Of a DNA stretch of 64,000 nucleotides, positions 35,901 to 48,238 are shown piece by piece (position 1 is the first letter of the stretch; each line of letters starts with the position of its first letter). The notes beneath the pieces were generated by a model, which ran no database searches, had not been told where the DNA came from, and saw only the letters and a list, made by a program, of their open reading frames with translations. Origin of the DNA: Pristionchus mayeri (lineage: Eukaryota; Nematoda; Chromadorea; Rhabditida; Neodiplogasteridae); the NCBI GenBank assembly GCA_036245805.1, contig BTRK01000006.1, positions 23,344,365 to 23,408,364 of the forward strand, written 5' to 3'. A program made the position numbers and the translations under genes.

Positions 35901-38647
35901 CGCAATTGAAGTCGTTGTCCATAGAGATTGCACACAATCGAAGCACTGGCTCCTCTGAGTTAATCCAGAAACTGGAGAGAATCAGTATTTTCCCTGATTT
36001 TTTTATTGCTTTTATCTAACATCTTCATATTAGTAACTGGAACTGTTGGGACAGCACTGTACCTTTTTGAAAACGAAAAAATTGTTCTGGAGTGATCAGT
36101 TACATGTAACCTCATTACGCTCCTGCAGATGTACTTACTCGAATGTGAGTGTTGCATTTCCGAACTGGCAGGGAATGAGTGTCTCCACAGCTACAGTCTG
36201 AGGGAGGAAAGTCTCCTCCCCTCCTGCCAACAAGATGTGATCCTCTGCAATGACCTTTATCAGCTTCTGAATTCAAGGATTCTTATATTCATACACAGAG
36301 ATGCACCCATACGACTTACAAAAGGAAGAATTTCTGAATTTTGTGTCCTATTGAGCATTTAACACGCATTACAACCGACCACTGTATCACATTATATCAA
36401 TAAATAGCTACCGAAGGGGAAGGATCGATCGGCAGTGCAGTCAAATCTCTCCAGATCGAAGATCTCCTCAAAGCGCGCACGCCAGAATCTGAAAAGTAAT
36501 CGATGTGAGCACTCTCTCCATTCCTTATAGAGGTATGGAAAACTGAATAGAGGCGGTACGCACGCATTTTATGATAAAAATATTAATGTGTAAAGATTAA
36601 TTTAGTTTGATCTCGATCACTTGAATCTACTGTGCTCGGAAAAAAATGAATTCGCTGAATGCCTCTATTATAGTCTATGACTATAATTTATAGATTATGG
36701 AGTATAGTGAAGGAAGAATGAATAGATAGTGAAGAGGTGGCCTACCGTACTCCTCCCGATTGGACGTTGTACCAACTGCAGTTCTCTGTCTCGTCGTCGA
36801 ATGAACACGAGAGACGACCACCAGACTGAACACTCTCTATCACATCTGCCTCTCAGATGCACTCTCATCCAAAATAGATAATGAGGAAATAGAAATATAA
36901 CAATGCTTATATTTTTCCGTTATACAATGTACTAAGTACGAGAGTGACACGAAAGAGTTGTCTGATGGAAAGGAGTTTCTTCACCTCAACAGTTCGATCT
37001 GGTTCGTCTTTAAAGTCATCGAGAGACGCAATCGTGAGGAGTTCTGTAAGGATTCTTTATCAACTCGGTATGACGCAATTTAAAAAATAGGCTGTCCAGC
37101 CCTCTTCGCGCCCCGTAGATTGTTTTGCTGCCTTGTCATTGATTTTTCCCGCGCCCGGTCAACGGAAGGTGACCGCCCATCCATTCAGTCACACGCAATT
37201 TTCATTAGTCGATATTCCCCCTTTCTTTTCTTTCTTCCTTTCTTGGACGTTTGCATAACGTTTCGACGTTAGGTTCTGTCCCATAGTGTTCTTTTTTTTA
37301 ATATTCACATTACCAAATTTTTCTTCCAGAGTTCTACTTCCTCTCAACCTGCTCTCAATGTGAGTTCGACAAAAATAGTATGAAATATTGAACCGTCGGC
37401 ATTCTATCGAAGTAAGTTCATGAATTTACCCTTTCTATAAGCGTTCAGTCCCCAATTGAATTAGTGAAATGTCATCAAAATAAAGCCCTTCTCAGAATTC
37501 CCTCATCGGAATTCGTTGCAAGTCAAATGATTATCGAACGAGTTCTCTTTCAATGAGAGGCGTCTGTGGAGAGTTCAATCATGCCTCATTCACGGATACA
37601 CTCCAACTTGTGTGTGTGTTTTCCCGGTTAATTGTAAAAAATGATAAAATACATTTGCGACAGATTCCAATGAATATTGAAAGTTTTGAAATGGTTCTCA
37701 CCTCCAGCGGAGTAAGGAAGCATGAGAGGAGAGGGACACTTTGAGGAACGACCAGCGATGTTCCCTGCAAATGGACTGATGAATGTTAATGGTCAATGAG
37801 GCTGCCAATTATCCCCCACTCCTACATTGTGCTTTGCAATGGTGCCTCTTATTGCCCTGCCGTTATCTCGAGTGACAGAGAGATTGGTTCTCACCAATTC
37901 TTCCCTCCTCATCGTCTACACTCGTCGCTGCCTTCGCCCTCGCCCTCAACGCTCTCGTCGTCGCTGCGGGAGTGGAGGAGATACACGAGAGGACGACGGC
38001 TGAGAGAGAAGATGAATGAGGAAGGATCACCTTCCCTCTGATCAGTCCCTCATCACAATGAGATGCAAGAGAGGAAGGAAGCAATTTGCCCCTACCCTTA
38101 TCCACATCCAAAAGAGGAATGAAGAACTGGGGATGTGTACTTCACCTTGCCTCTGATCTCATCAGCCGCATACACCTCTCTCTTATAAAAAATTGAGGTG
38201 GACTATTTCACTTTAAAACTTTGAGTCTGCCACTCGTTCCTAATTCACGAATGTGCTATCTAGTAGCTATAACAATCGACGACCTACAGATTTAGAAATA
38301 TCGAGTTGCAATTCATATCTAATTTCGAAATGTTCTTCGTGTTTGAACCTAATGCGCGAGTCCATTGGTGACTCTTAGCCTGCGGATATTACGTGAGATG
38401 GATGACCCATTTCAAGGGAGAAGAAAGGGATGTGTGGACAAGAGTCATGAGAAGAGAAAGTGAGCAGTGGGAAGAGGGATGAAGGCTTATTATGCAATGG
38501 GGGAAAACCATGGATTGGGAATGAACTACTGAGATACAGATGAGAACAACTCCAGCAAGAAGATGATAGGGAGAGGAAATCGAAAAGATAAAGATGACAA
38601 GGAATGAACTCACTGCAATTGGTGAAGATTAGTAGGAGAGTCTTCAT
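32984..38647 (-). CDS. MAM-like two-domain protein (gene 2)
   Basis: Paralogue of the neighbouring gene, same strand. The tentative start, ATG 38647, gives MKTLLLIFTNC, a signal-peptide-like opening. Possible exons EVYAADEIRG (about 38150), KVILPHSSSLSAVV (about 37900-38030) and one at about 37700-37745 precede domain 1. Domain 1 begins LSCSFDDETENCSWYNVQSG (about 36760-36830), with DHILLAGGEETFLPQTVAVE (36140-36250) and FWINSEEPVLRLCAISMDND (about 35970). It ends SSIVLIDNIRYEGQIC (about 35400). A Glu/Lys-rich, strongly acidic linker (34810-35010) separates domain 2, which begins LSCTFNEEHSCLYSLGG (about 34550). Domain 2 contains KFTLHKSVQLSFDLFLRSFG and VCIDSFDYCPYS, and ends FLAVDNIQIKTERGDNYCD. 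The stop is at 32984-32986. Exon-by-exon correspondence with gene 1 supports the model; the first three exons are weak. Confidence 0.7.
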
Positions 38648-39933
38648 AGTAGACTTGGTCGGAAGGATAGAGTAAATCGCATCGGAGAATTCTCGAATGA
38701 CCAAAGAGGATGAAGTGATAGTGAGCGAAGGAAATACACGAATGGGAAACCGAATAAGTTAATGCAGAGGAGAGCGGAGAATATATTGAATTGATACAAT
38801 GAGGAGAGAGACCAGGCGTGAAGAGTGAAGACAACTGAGTGTTAGATTGATTAAAAAGGAAAGGACGAGAAGGAAGAGCATTGACCTCCTTCCATCATAA
38901 CCATCCAATGACTGGCTAATACATCTCGAAAGGGCTGTTGACCTTTTACAGTTGAGGAGTCGGACAAATTGCATCGTTTGATCCGAGGAAACCACAAGGC
39001 GAGGAACAATGAGTGAGATAAACTGGGATATGCAGATATTGCAAACAAATCGGATCCTTGTATTATAGTTCATGAGTTCGCAATGGGGGGTCAGGAGTAT
39101 TATGTAAGGGAGGAGAGGAAACCAATTCCCATCCACTCCTCACTCCTCCCATCTACTCGTGTCTGAAATATAATCGTCCCCTTGGCGAGTCTCAGTTTGA
39201 GAGTGAAAGGTTATTACCACCGAGAGAAAGGAGGTCATGCCATTCATCATGTGTGTGCGATCAGATGGAATATTAAAATATTTGTTTCAAATAGATATTC
39301 AAATAGATATTCAAATAGATATTGATATTCATGTTATGACAACAATGTTATGAATACATCGAAAATGGAAATATTCCCTGTACATCAGTTAGTGATCGCG
39401 AATATTTGCTGTCATTACCGTATTGGCTATCTCCAGGTGCTGGTCATTGTGCCAAACATTTAAAATCAAAATTAAATATATATCTACTGAAGTTTCACCT
39501 GATTTATCATATAGAACTCCTTTAATCTGCTCATAATTTCCTTCGCGAGGGTCTTTTGGTAGAATTATACGCCAGTAAATCGAGTGCAGTCTCTGAGAAT
39601 CGGGAGAAAACTGCACGAGATGAAACATCACTAATATTGTTGTAACTAATTTATTTACCCATATTTGATAACTATTCAAGTTGCACGAACGGCCTCTCTC
39701 TCTTCCTCTACGTTTTTATCCTTATCACTCACATGTTCTCACTCTCTCACTCAGAACAGACAATATTCGAAAGCGTGAAATCTCATTCTCAAGCTTCTCT
39801 TCTTTCCTGTTCTTTCAGCTAAACCCTCCATTTGATCTATACATTACAAAGTGCGAATCTTTGATCTTCACTCATTAGATACACTTTCAGCCCTACTTTG
39901 ATCTGATTGTCTAAGCAGAAGTGGAAAGGTGGA
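38648..39933. other. Divergent intergenic region
   Basis: Lies between the minus-strand MAM gene and the plus-strand charged-protein gene, so it holds both promoters. A 12-base unit (AAATAGATATTC) is repeated about three times at 39290-39325. A 96-codon open frame on the minus strand (39389-39679, containing ILPKDPREGNYEQIKGVLYD) has no recognisable domain; I leave it uncalled. Confidence 0.45.
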
Positions 39934-42900
39934 ATGGCGGCCCAAGTCGGCGAGCCTCCGACTGTTCCCACTGATGAGACATTATCAGTGAGTGGACAAA
40001 TATCACACTTAAATATGCTAAACATTCATCGCTACTTATTTACCCTGCCAAGATTCTTATAAATCGAGCATGTAATAGATGATGCAATTTGAAAGTATAT
40101 TTAGTTTGCTTTATCCAATTGTAAATGTTTCAGCTCCCGTCCACATCAGCTGGAACAAATGAAGACGCGGGAGTGGCGGATGGGGAACATGAAAATGAGG
40201 TCACTCTTATTATTATTAATAAATCTAAATTATGCATTTTAAGAAAGCGCTCTCTTCCGACTCAGATGCTAGCATTGGATGGGTATGGTTTCCGTACATA
40301 GACTTGAATATTTTCGTTTAATTACGTATTTATGTAGGATGATTACGAGCATCGGAAGGACGTCCTCGTGAAGAAATTGGTAGTGTGCGAGCAAATGATG
40401 GGGAAGATTAAAGTAACAGCCAAGTTCACGCGATTGAAAGATGTGAGCATTCCATCGAAGTCATTCAAATTCGTCCTGACACTTATTCTCATGCAATATT
40501 AATGTGTTTTAAGTATGAGAAGTCGAAGGAGGCGATCAAGAATCGAACGGATCCCGAGTATCTCGCGAGAGTGGAAGTGATGGAAAGAGAGATGCAGAAG
40601 GAACGAGATGTATGACCATTCTATACCTTGATTGGATACATCCTCACCACAACAAATGTTTATGCTATCAGTCTACATGGTATATTTAAAGTAATGAATA
40701 ATATTTGTGTATTTCAGAAGCAGGAGACAGTGTTCAGTCTGGAGTTGGCTGCTCTCGAACGAGCGAATGAGGGGGAGATCGACTTCATCGATAGAGGATA
40801 CAGGGACAGAATGATGTACAGAAAGGTCTGCTATTCCATTTTGCACTTTATAGAATCATTAATGTTAAAATTTTGAAATTAGCACCGAGTGGTACTTCAG
40901 GTATGATTAAAATTTGTTGTGAATGTACGTACGTTCCAAATGAGACAAAGGTAATGAGTTCTATGATTCCAGTCCCAACTTGTCTACGAGGCGAAGTTAA
41001 AGCTGAACAAGATACTGGAGAGGATTAAGAGTGAGTTTAATTAATGAGTGATTATTTATATTATTCAATTTGATTGGCTAATTCCTCCTGGTTCGTTGCA
41101 GAGGAGGACGAAGTGCGGGCAGACGTCAGAATCTTCCTGGGAGAGGAAGTACCCGATGAATGGATGGACCAATTCGTAAAGGTACCTTTGCTTTTTTACA
41201 TTTGAAGAAGTGATCGTGCATCCTTAATGTGGATTCCACATTACTTAGCTAAACTATCGACTCAGGGCGAATTTGAAACTTGTTCCTCCCAATGTAGTAG
41301 TGGTACGTGTAAATCACAACTGAAATTTAACCTTTTATCCTTTTTGAAATAACTCAATTTGATATTTTTTACTTTAAATGTATCTATTGCTTCTGTTTGA
41401 GTCTTACGTGGATGAGCTGGAAGAGCAGGAGAACAGCGAGGAAGCAGTGAGAGAGAGGAAACTGAAGAGATACCGGATGGAAGCATGCGAGAGTCTCGGT
41501 GGGTCACACTTACAATTAGGAAGATCAAGGGAAAGGAGTGTTGCAGAGGGGGGCGAGTCACTGAGTGCCCTAGTGGAGAAGGCAGAGGCAGGTGGACACT
41601 GGACTGGTCGATCCTCCCTCCATCCACTGCCACAGAGGGTGTACAAGGAGGAGGAGAGGAAGAGAGAAGAGAGGGAGAGGAGGAGACAGAAACAGAAGAC
41701 TGTCGATCAGAGGGTACGGGCACTACTTCATTCGAATTATCCGATCGACGATTGAAAGCGTCATTATCGTATCATCATCCACGAACGATCAATAATTTTC
41801 AGCTTCAATCGATAAGTCACAAGAATATCGATCGATTCTTCGGCAACAATGCAATTTTTCCCCGTACAGAGGTGAGTTTATCTTATGAAAATGGCTTTTT
41901 AATCTTGATGTGAGCTCAAAATTGCCTTTGTTGAATTTCTAAAGTCGTGAATTATTCAGAGAGTCATTGACGATTATGACTTATCTGGAGAAGATTTGAT
42001 GGAAGCTTTACTCGAAGAGATAGAAGTGAAAGGAAAACGAAGCGAGGAGAAGGAAATGAGAGGAAGTGCGAGGAGGAAGAGAGGAATCACTGTTGAAGAG
42101 GTGCCCATTTGACCACCACACTGAGGATGATCTCATATTATCATGCTAGATACCAAACTGAGATGGTGTAGTTGCAGGATGGAAGAAGAAGGGAATTAGA
42201 GGAGAGACTGAGAGAAGTGAAGAGGCAATACGAAGAGGAGAAGAATGGAAGAGGAAGAGGAGATGGGGAGAGAAGGGGATTGGAGATGAGTGAGGAGGTG
42301 AGCAAGAATAGAATTCTTTGTCTTAACCTGTTTCTGCTACCTCGATGTTATGGACTACTCACAAATGAGCTGATCTTCCAGTCGTGTTCGGATGAAGAGA
42401 AGGAAGACCTCGCATCTACAGTTCGACAAGGAGTCAAAGCAATCCTCCTCTCTCGAGGGGTACTGTCTTTCTTTAGAGACATTTTATATCAATATGTTAT
42501 CGTCCCAAGTGAACCCAAAACGTGGTCGTAATTCATGTTATCCACTTTCAGAGACCAGATTCAAAACTTTCGAGTCGATGCGAAAAACGAGTGGGAAGAT
42601 TGAAGAAAACGCTGCGAACGATGCTCGAGATGAAGAGAGAATTCAGGTAATCTCTTTTTTTGTATTCATATCGATTGGATACGGATTGTGATATTGCAGT
42701 GGTGATTACGAGATGAAACACCTCCGGAACACAATGATCGACTTGTTTGTGGCAGGAGCGAAGAAGGGACGAAGAGAGGTGCGAATTCATATCTTGACTT
42801 GATCTGTAAGAGAGACCAGTTATCATCTCCCTTCTGTAGAATGTTCCTTCAATTACATACTTGCAGCTCTTCGATAGCAGTGCCATTGGGGATAATCAAA

Positions 42901-45900
42901 TGGAAGATGTGTCGCTGGAGGAGGTCTGGGGGCATTCCTTTACTTTATCCTTATCTCCCTCTGATTCTGCATATGGGTAACTCTTACAAAGGAAACTGCA
43001 ATGTAGGTCGCAATCAAATCAAGTATTGCTTAGTTATGTCGAATGACACCTCTGAGAGATTCCCCGAACTATGTAGAAAAGACCCCATGTTTAATAGTTG
43101 AATACTGTTGATTAGGGATGACAATTCAAGGATGAGAGGGAGCGCTCCCTCTCGATTCTCCACAGCATGCAAATTGTCTCATTCCTTGGAGGAGGACGAG
43201 AGAGAGCGGTCATCCTCCTTCAAGGATGGCGATCCTTGAAGGAGGATTGTGGGTTAAAAGGTGCTTAGCGTTGATCAAAACGTTCGAAATTTTAGGATTT
43301 GCATAACAGCAATGAGTGCAACGTGATTAGAGCAGTTTAGATTGATTTCTGTTATTTGACATTCCCAGACGATTCTCATGAAAGCATGCTTGTTTAGCCT
43401 ATTATTGCTCTTTCTGTGTCTCAAATCTGGTATCATGTATCCTGTGCCATCGAGTAGACTACATCAGAAGTATTAGGGCTATCTCAGAAATACTAGGGCT
43501 ATCAACATATAATCGAAGCAATACGGAAGTTAGTCACTTTCCCACTTCATTCCGCTCATTCCCGTAACTTCTTACTAAAAGAGATGAGATGAGACCTTAC
43601 AATGTATTAAATGTCTTTTCCCAGTACAGAGTAAGTGCAATTCAATATGTTTTATTGAGAACCAGCACAAAAGCACGCTAGAATAAGAAACGTGCAATCA
43701 AAATGCACATCGGTGACCTCACGAATATAGGAAATCAATGTAAAGTGACCTAATTTCATAGTTCTCGTTATGATTATGCAAATCCTCAAGTTTAAAGGAG
43801 TGCTCCGGGGAATGAATGTTACGGAGTCCCACCACGAAAATTCTGCGCTCTCAGTGGGAAACTGTAGCGAAATTACCCCGAGAAGGAGGCGGTAACTAAG
43901 TAGAGCGAGTGAAACATAAACCAACCTGGCGCGGCCCTGCGCTTTCAATCAACTTCGCGCGTATGTAAATAGCCTTAGAGGCGTCTGTGGAACTTCGTGC
44001 AAAGTGCTTTCTGATCGGGTGAGTGAGCTCTATAACATCCACCGTATCACGATGGGTGACAGAACATTCCCCGGAGCACCCCTTTAATGTCTTTTTGTCA
44101 ACTCAAAGCACTGTTTCATCCCCAATCCTCCTTCAAGGATCGCCATCCTTGAAGGAGGATTGCCGCTCTCTCCCATCCTCCTCCAATGAATAAAGAGGCG
44201 ATTTGCATCAGCCGCCCTCCCTTGTCCCTTGAATAATTGAATTGTCATCCCTACTGTTGATCAGGAATGAATAATATCAAAAGTATTTTAATTGAAGAGC
44301 GTACGCAACTCTTCCCTTGTGAATGAAATGGTTGCTCGGACTCTGGAGAGACCGATGTGTGCAGGAACACTCATGGATAGAGGGGGAAGAGCAAAGGGAG
44401 CAGTCGAAAGGGAAGGGAAGAGGAGAGAGGTGAACACACTCAGGAGGGTTCAACCAATTATCAACATTTTCAGCATCTCGTTACTCAGTATGTGGAAATG
44501 AGAAGGGAATACAGAGAGAAGTATAGGAAGACGGAAGAGAAGGAGAAAGAGGAAGAGGAAGAGGAGGAGAGGAGACCACGAGGATGGGAAGAGGAGAGGA
44601 GAAGAAAGAAGAGGAGGAGGGAGAGAAAGGATAGTGAAGAAGTTAGTGATCTGAAGATTTACCACTTTTAATAATTCTCCCTTCTAACTTACATTCAGGC
44701 GATGTACGTCTACGAGAAGGAGATGAGAGAAAATGGGAAGAGGATGGAAGAGGTCGATATGACAGAGGAAGAGAAGGAGGAGAAGGAGAAGAGATTGAGA
44801 GAGATACGGGCAGTGATACAAGGAAGAGATCCAATGATAATGGAAGAGAAGGAAGAAAGCCCATTGAAAGAAGTACAAGAGGATGAAGTGGTGGTGGAAG
44901 AAATGGAAGAGGAAGAAGAGAAGAACACAGAAGGAATGAGGGAATTGAATGGAACGATGAAGACGAAAAGGAAGAATGGAAGGAGTCCCAAGGTGAGTAT
45001 CGATGGGAGATGGACAATTGAGGATGTACTTTGTCATTACAGAAATCCCTTTGGAGCACGCATGATAGTGGAAGCAGCGATGACGACGATAGTTACGGTA
45101 CTTCATCGAGAAGAGGATACGGTAGCGTGCCTGATTATCGATTGGCTGCTCGTCCACAGCGACGAATGCAACTTCAATTGAGCCAAGAGAGGATTCTCCG
45201 GGATTTGTACAGGAGTGGAGCGGTACGTTGAGATGGAGATTCTCGGAAGTCCAGTCGTTTGTCTAGAGGATGAGCACGGTGTATTTTTTTTTCTTGTCTC
45301 TGTCAGTCGTCGTGAGCGGTCCCTCCCCATTTTCCTCCGTTTGGGAGGCGACTTTTCCCTCCCTTTTCTTCCATCTACTGACATCAAGACTAAAGAATCC
45401 CTCCCCACTCTCTGGCAAGACTTCGGAGGTATCAGCCACGGATCTCGAATATGGAAGGAGTCGTTTCAAGATGGACATGAAGGTATCGAAGGTGTCATCT
45501 TTATAACTTCTAAGGAGGACTGGCCATCCGGGATGCAAAATTCAAGAAGAATACGATCTCGGTAGCGACTAGTCTAAGGGAAGAATGCAAGCGCCTAAAG
45601 AGGAGAGGCAGTCCGACTTGATGCGAAACTTTCCGCATGCTCAAGAGAGATGTGTCAAGTGACAACGAACGATTCAAAAGAAGATGAATGGGTCCAACGA
45701 TCCAACCCCTTCCCCACCCCCCCCCCCTCCTCGTCGATGGCAGAAGGCGCCAGAGTCCTTCCCTTACCTTACACCTCCACATGCCTTGACATGTATAAAA
45801 TCTATCTATAATCTATCTATCTATTTCCAGCTGCGTCATCGCGAGTCTTATGGCGGTAATCTGCAGAAGTTGGACAAGGAGAAGAGACAGGTGGGTAGGC

Positions 45901-46989
45901 AATCTTGAAGATCCTGTATGATGAAAATTGAAAATTGATTTTTTATGTTCCAAGATGCATCTAAAGTTTACCAGGTTTGCTTATTTTTATTTATGCATAA
46001 AAAATTGGCCCTTATCAAGTTCCTTCAGCGACTGTTGTCTTCTCTTCCCTCCTCCTCTTCTTGTGAGAAAGAGATGAGTCGAATGGATCTGCTCTCTCGA
46101 ATATCGAGAAGAGCCATCGAGAGAATCCCAGAAGAAGCGATGAGGAGATTGACGAAGAAGGAGAGAGCAGCACTACTTAGAGGGTAAGGGAAAGATACCC
46201 ATCCTGCAAATGTGATCATACGCCGATTGTCCTTTTTTTCTAAAACGCATTCTCATTGAATACTTGGTGCATTTCGTTGTTTTGATATCTGAAAATGTAC
46301 GAATCAAGTTATTCAGATTGCCGTCGACGTCGAAAGAAATGAGCGAGTCGTCGGAAGAAGACGACGATGAGAGTGAAGAACTGAGTGAGGGATGGGAGTT
46401 GGAGGAAGAAGAGAAGAAGACGAATGAGACAGAGGGGAAGGAAGAGAGGGATGAAGAGGAGGAAGAATCAGATTATGAATATGAAGAATATCAAGAGCGG
46501 ATGCAAGTGGGTTACATTACTACGAGATAATAACTCATATCCGTCCATAAAATTAACCCCGCCCCCACTGTTTTCATATCTCAATGTGAAATATTGCAGC
46601 TGGGTTCATCTTCGGAATCGGAGGATGAAGAAGAAATCACAGTGGAAGAATGGATAAAACAAGAGGAGATAGAAGAACCAAGGAGTGTAGAGATGGGAGA
46701 GACAGAGAGTAGTCCCCCTAATGCAGGTCAGAATGGAAGTCGTATTTACCATGTCAGACCATTGAGGTGTTTTGAAAAGGCTGGTCAGTTTTGGATCGAA
46801 GTGAGCAACCGGAACTTTTTTTAAAAATCGAAAAATTATCGGGAAAAAATTAAATTTATAATTTTCTTAGATTTTACTAGATTGCATAATTAATACGACG
46901 TATTTATGATTAATAATATTACCCTTCAGCCGTTGGAAGTCCTTTGCTGCACGAGTCTTCGACTGGTAAGCAGGAGAAGACTGGAATGA
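39934..46989 (+). CDS. Large charged coiled-coil protein, family not recognised
   Basis: Starts MAAQVGEPPTVPTDETLS (39934) and has about 20 exons. An N-terminal Ala/Glu region is followed by a helical segment (LVVCEQMMGKIKVTAKFTRL, then RVEVMEREMQKERD and EGEIDFIDRGYRDRMMYRK at about 40740-40825). Next is KLKLNKILERIK plus DVRIFLGEEVPDEWMDQFVK. Long Arg/Glu-rich coiled-coil exons follow, for example RVYKEEERKREERERRRQKQ at 41640-41700 and 44480-44640. The C-terminal part is very acidic (46340-46500, Glu/Asp runs) and ends QFWIE-PLEVLCCTSLRLVS..., stop TGA 46987-46989. The composition suggests a nuclear, chromatin- or RNA-associated protein, but that is only inference. No catalytic motif was seen. 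The most conserved-looking part, hence the best query, is 40330-41180. Exon joins in the 42.1-45.7 kb part are uncertain. Confidence 0.6.
43113..44253. mobile_element. hAT-like non-autonomous element, 1.14 kb, 8 bp target duplication
   Basis: The termini TAGGGATGACAATTCAA (43113-43129) and its exact reverse complement (44237-44253) are flanked by a perfect 8-base direct repeat CTGTTGAT (43105-43112 and 44254-44261). An 8-base duplication and a YAGGG-type end are the hallmarks of the hAT superfamily. Both subterminal regions contain the same hairpin, AATCCTCCTTCAAGGAT-CGCC-ATCCTTGAAGGAGGATT (about 43215 and 44130). No transposase frame is inside. It lies in an intron of the charged-protein gene. 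A second element is nested within it. Confidence 0.92.
43796..44083. mobile_element. 288 bp TTAA-flanked MITE nested in the hAT-like element
   Basis: The ends AGGAGTGCTCCGGGGAATG (43796-43814) and, reverse-complemented, AGGGGTGCTCCGGGGAATG (ending 44083) differ at one base. TTAA lies on both sides (43792-43795 and 44084-44087). A TTAA duplication is typical of piggyBac-type insertion, although the termini do not begin CCC. No coding frame. Confidence 0.87.
45717..45727 (+). repeat. 11-base poly-C tract
   Basis: A run of 11 C within a C-rich stretch (45700-45735), in or near an intron of the charged-protein gene. Confidence 0.9.
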
Positions 46990-48238
46990 ATGGATTCTCA
47001 CGGACTGGGACAACCACCGTCGCATAACCTCCATCTGATGGACATCCAATTTATCTAATTACTCATAACTATAGGTTTTCATCTGCACAGTAGAGATGCA
47101 TCTGTACAGTTGTTAGTGCATTCTATTCAAATTTCATCGAGTGTATTTAAATTTTCGAATATTTCATCGCAATCCGTACCCTCGTTTACCTCGATCGCAC
47201 TCTTGCTATGAGCATTACTTATCAACCGTGCCCATATCTTTCATGCAGTCGTCTTCCCCTCTCATATGTTTCCGCATATTGTGATAGTACCGTAATTACC
47301 CTACGTAGGCCTACTCGACCTAGTACCGTGTCCCACTCGCTGTTGAGAGTGTGCTGATCTCTGTAGATCGGAGATTTCATACAATGTGCGAGCGCATTAT
47401 TCCCAGGGCATTTACTTAATTGAAGAATTTCACAAATCGAATTGAATTATTGCGGCCAGTTCTTAATCAACCCTTTAGCGTTTGCATTTAGAATTGAAGT
47501 AATTTTCAGTTATTCTCCGTTTTCTTCTGTAATTCACACTCCTGAAAGATTGATTAAAATATATGCTGATGAGAATTGCATTAAAAAAAAAAAGAATGCA
47601 AGAATTGCATATTTTAGAGCGCCAGTGAAAAAATTAAAAAGGGGCGGAGTCGGAAGGTAAGCGCGCACTAACCGCACAAACAATCGCGCGCATCACAATT
47701 CCCGAATTTTTCGGCATGAAATCCGTTCGCCTTTCTGTGAACTCCTCGGGAAACAAGTTTTTCTCCGTTCATATGTTCTTCAAACTCTTCAACGAGTCCC
47801 CAACCGCATCCATTCGAAGTACCCTTCCTTATTTCTTTTAGTTCCTTCTTTTTCCTTTTATTTGCGTGGTCTCCACATTCGCTATGAAAATAATCTTTTT
47901 TTATTTATTTTGGCCTATTAGTAGTCGTGCTGGCGATCTCAAATATCACAATTCACGTGATCCCCACTCTTTTAGTCCCATTTTCCTTAACATCCCTCTC
48001 TTGTATCCTATCGAACCTTTCACTGAATGAAAACCTGCCTAATTCTTTTTTTTTAGTTTGCCAGTTTCACTGGCGATTGTAACTTTTCTTTTTTCCCTCT
48101 CATTGCTACCCGAATTTGTGTATGAATCACAAGCAATTGTCTCATGCAGAGGTGTTTAATTGTTTTCCTTTCCTCGTTCTCTTTCAATTTTCATTCTCGC
48201 AACGATGATTAATCCCTTCTCATTCCTCTCTATTCTAG
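46990..48238. other. Intergenic region upstream of natc-1
   Basis: AT-rich, with pyrimidine-rich patches on the plus strand (47800-48240) that lead into the TCTATTCTAG acceptor at the natc-1 start. It should contain the operon promoter. No further gene or RNA is seen. Confidence 0.55.

Noticed and set aside
44684..45157. Long minus-strand open frame rich in Phe, Leu and Ser
   Set aside because: It is the antisense of Glu/Arg-rich exons of the charged-protein gene; purine-rich coding gives stop-free antisense.
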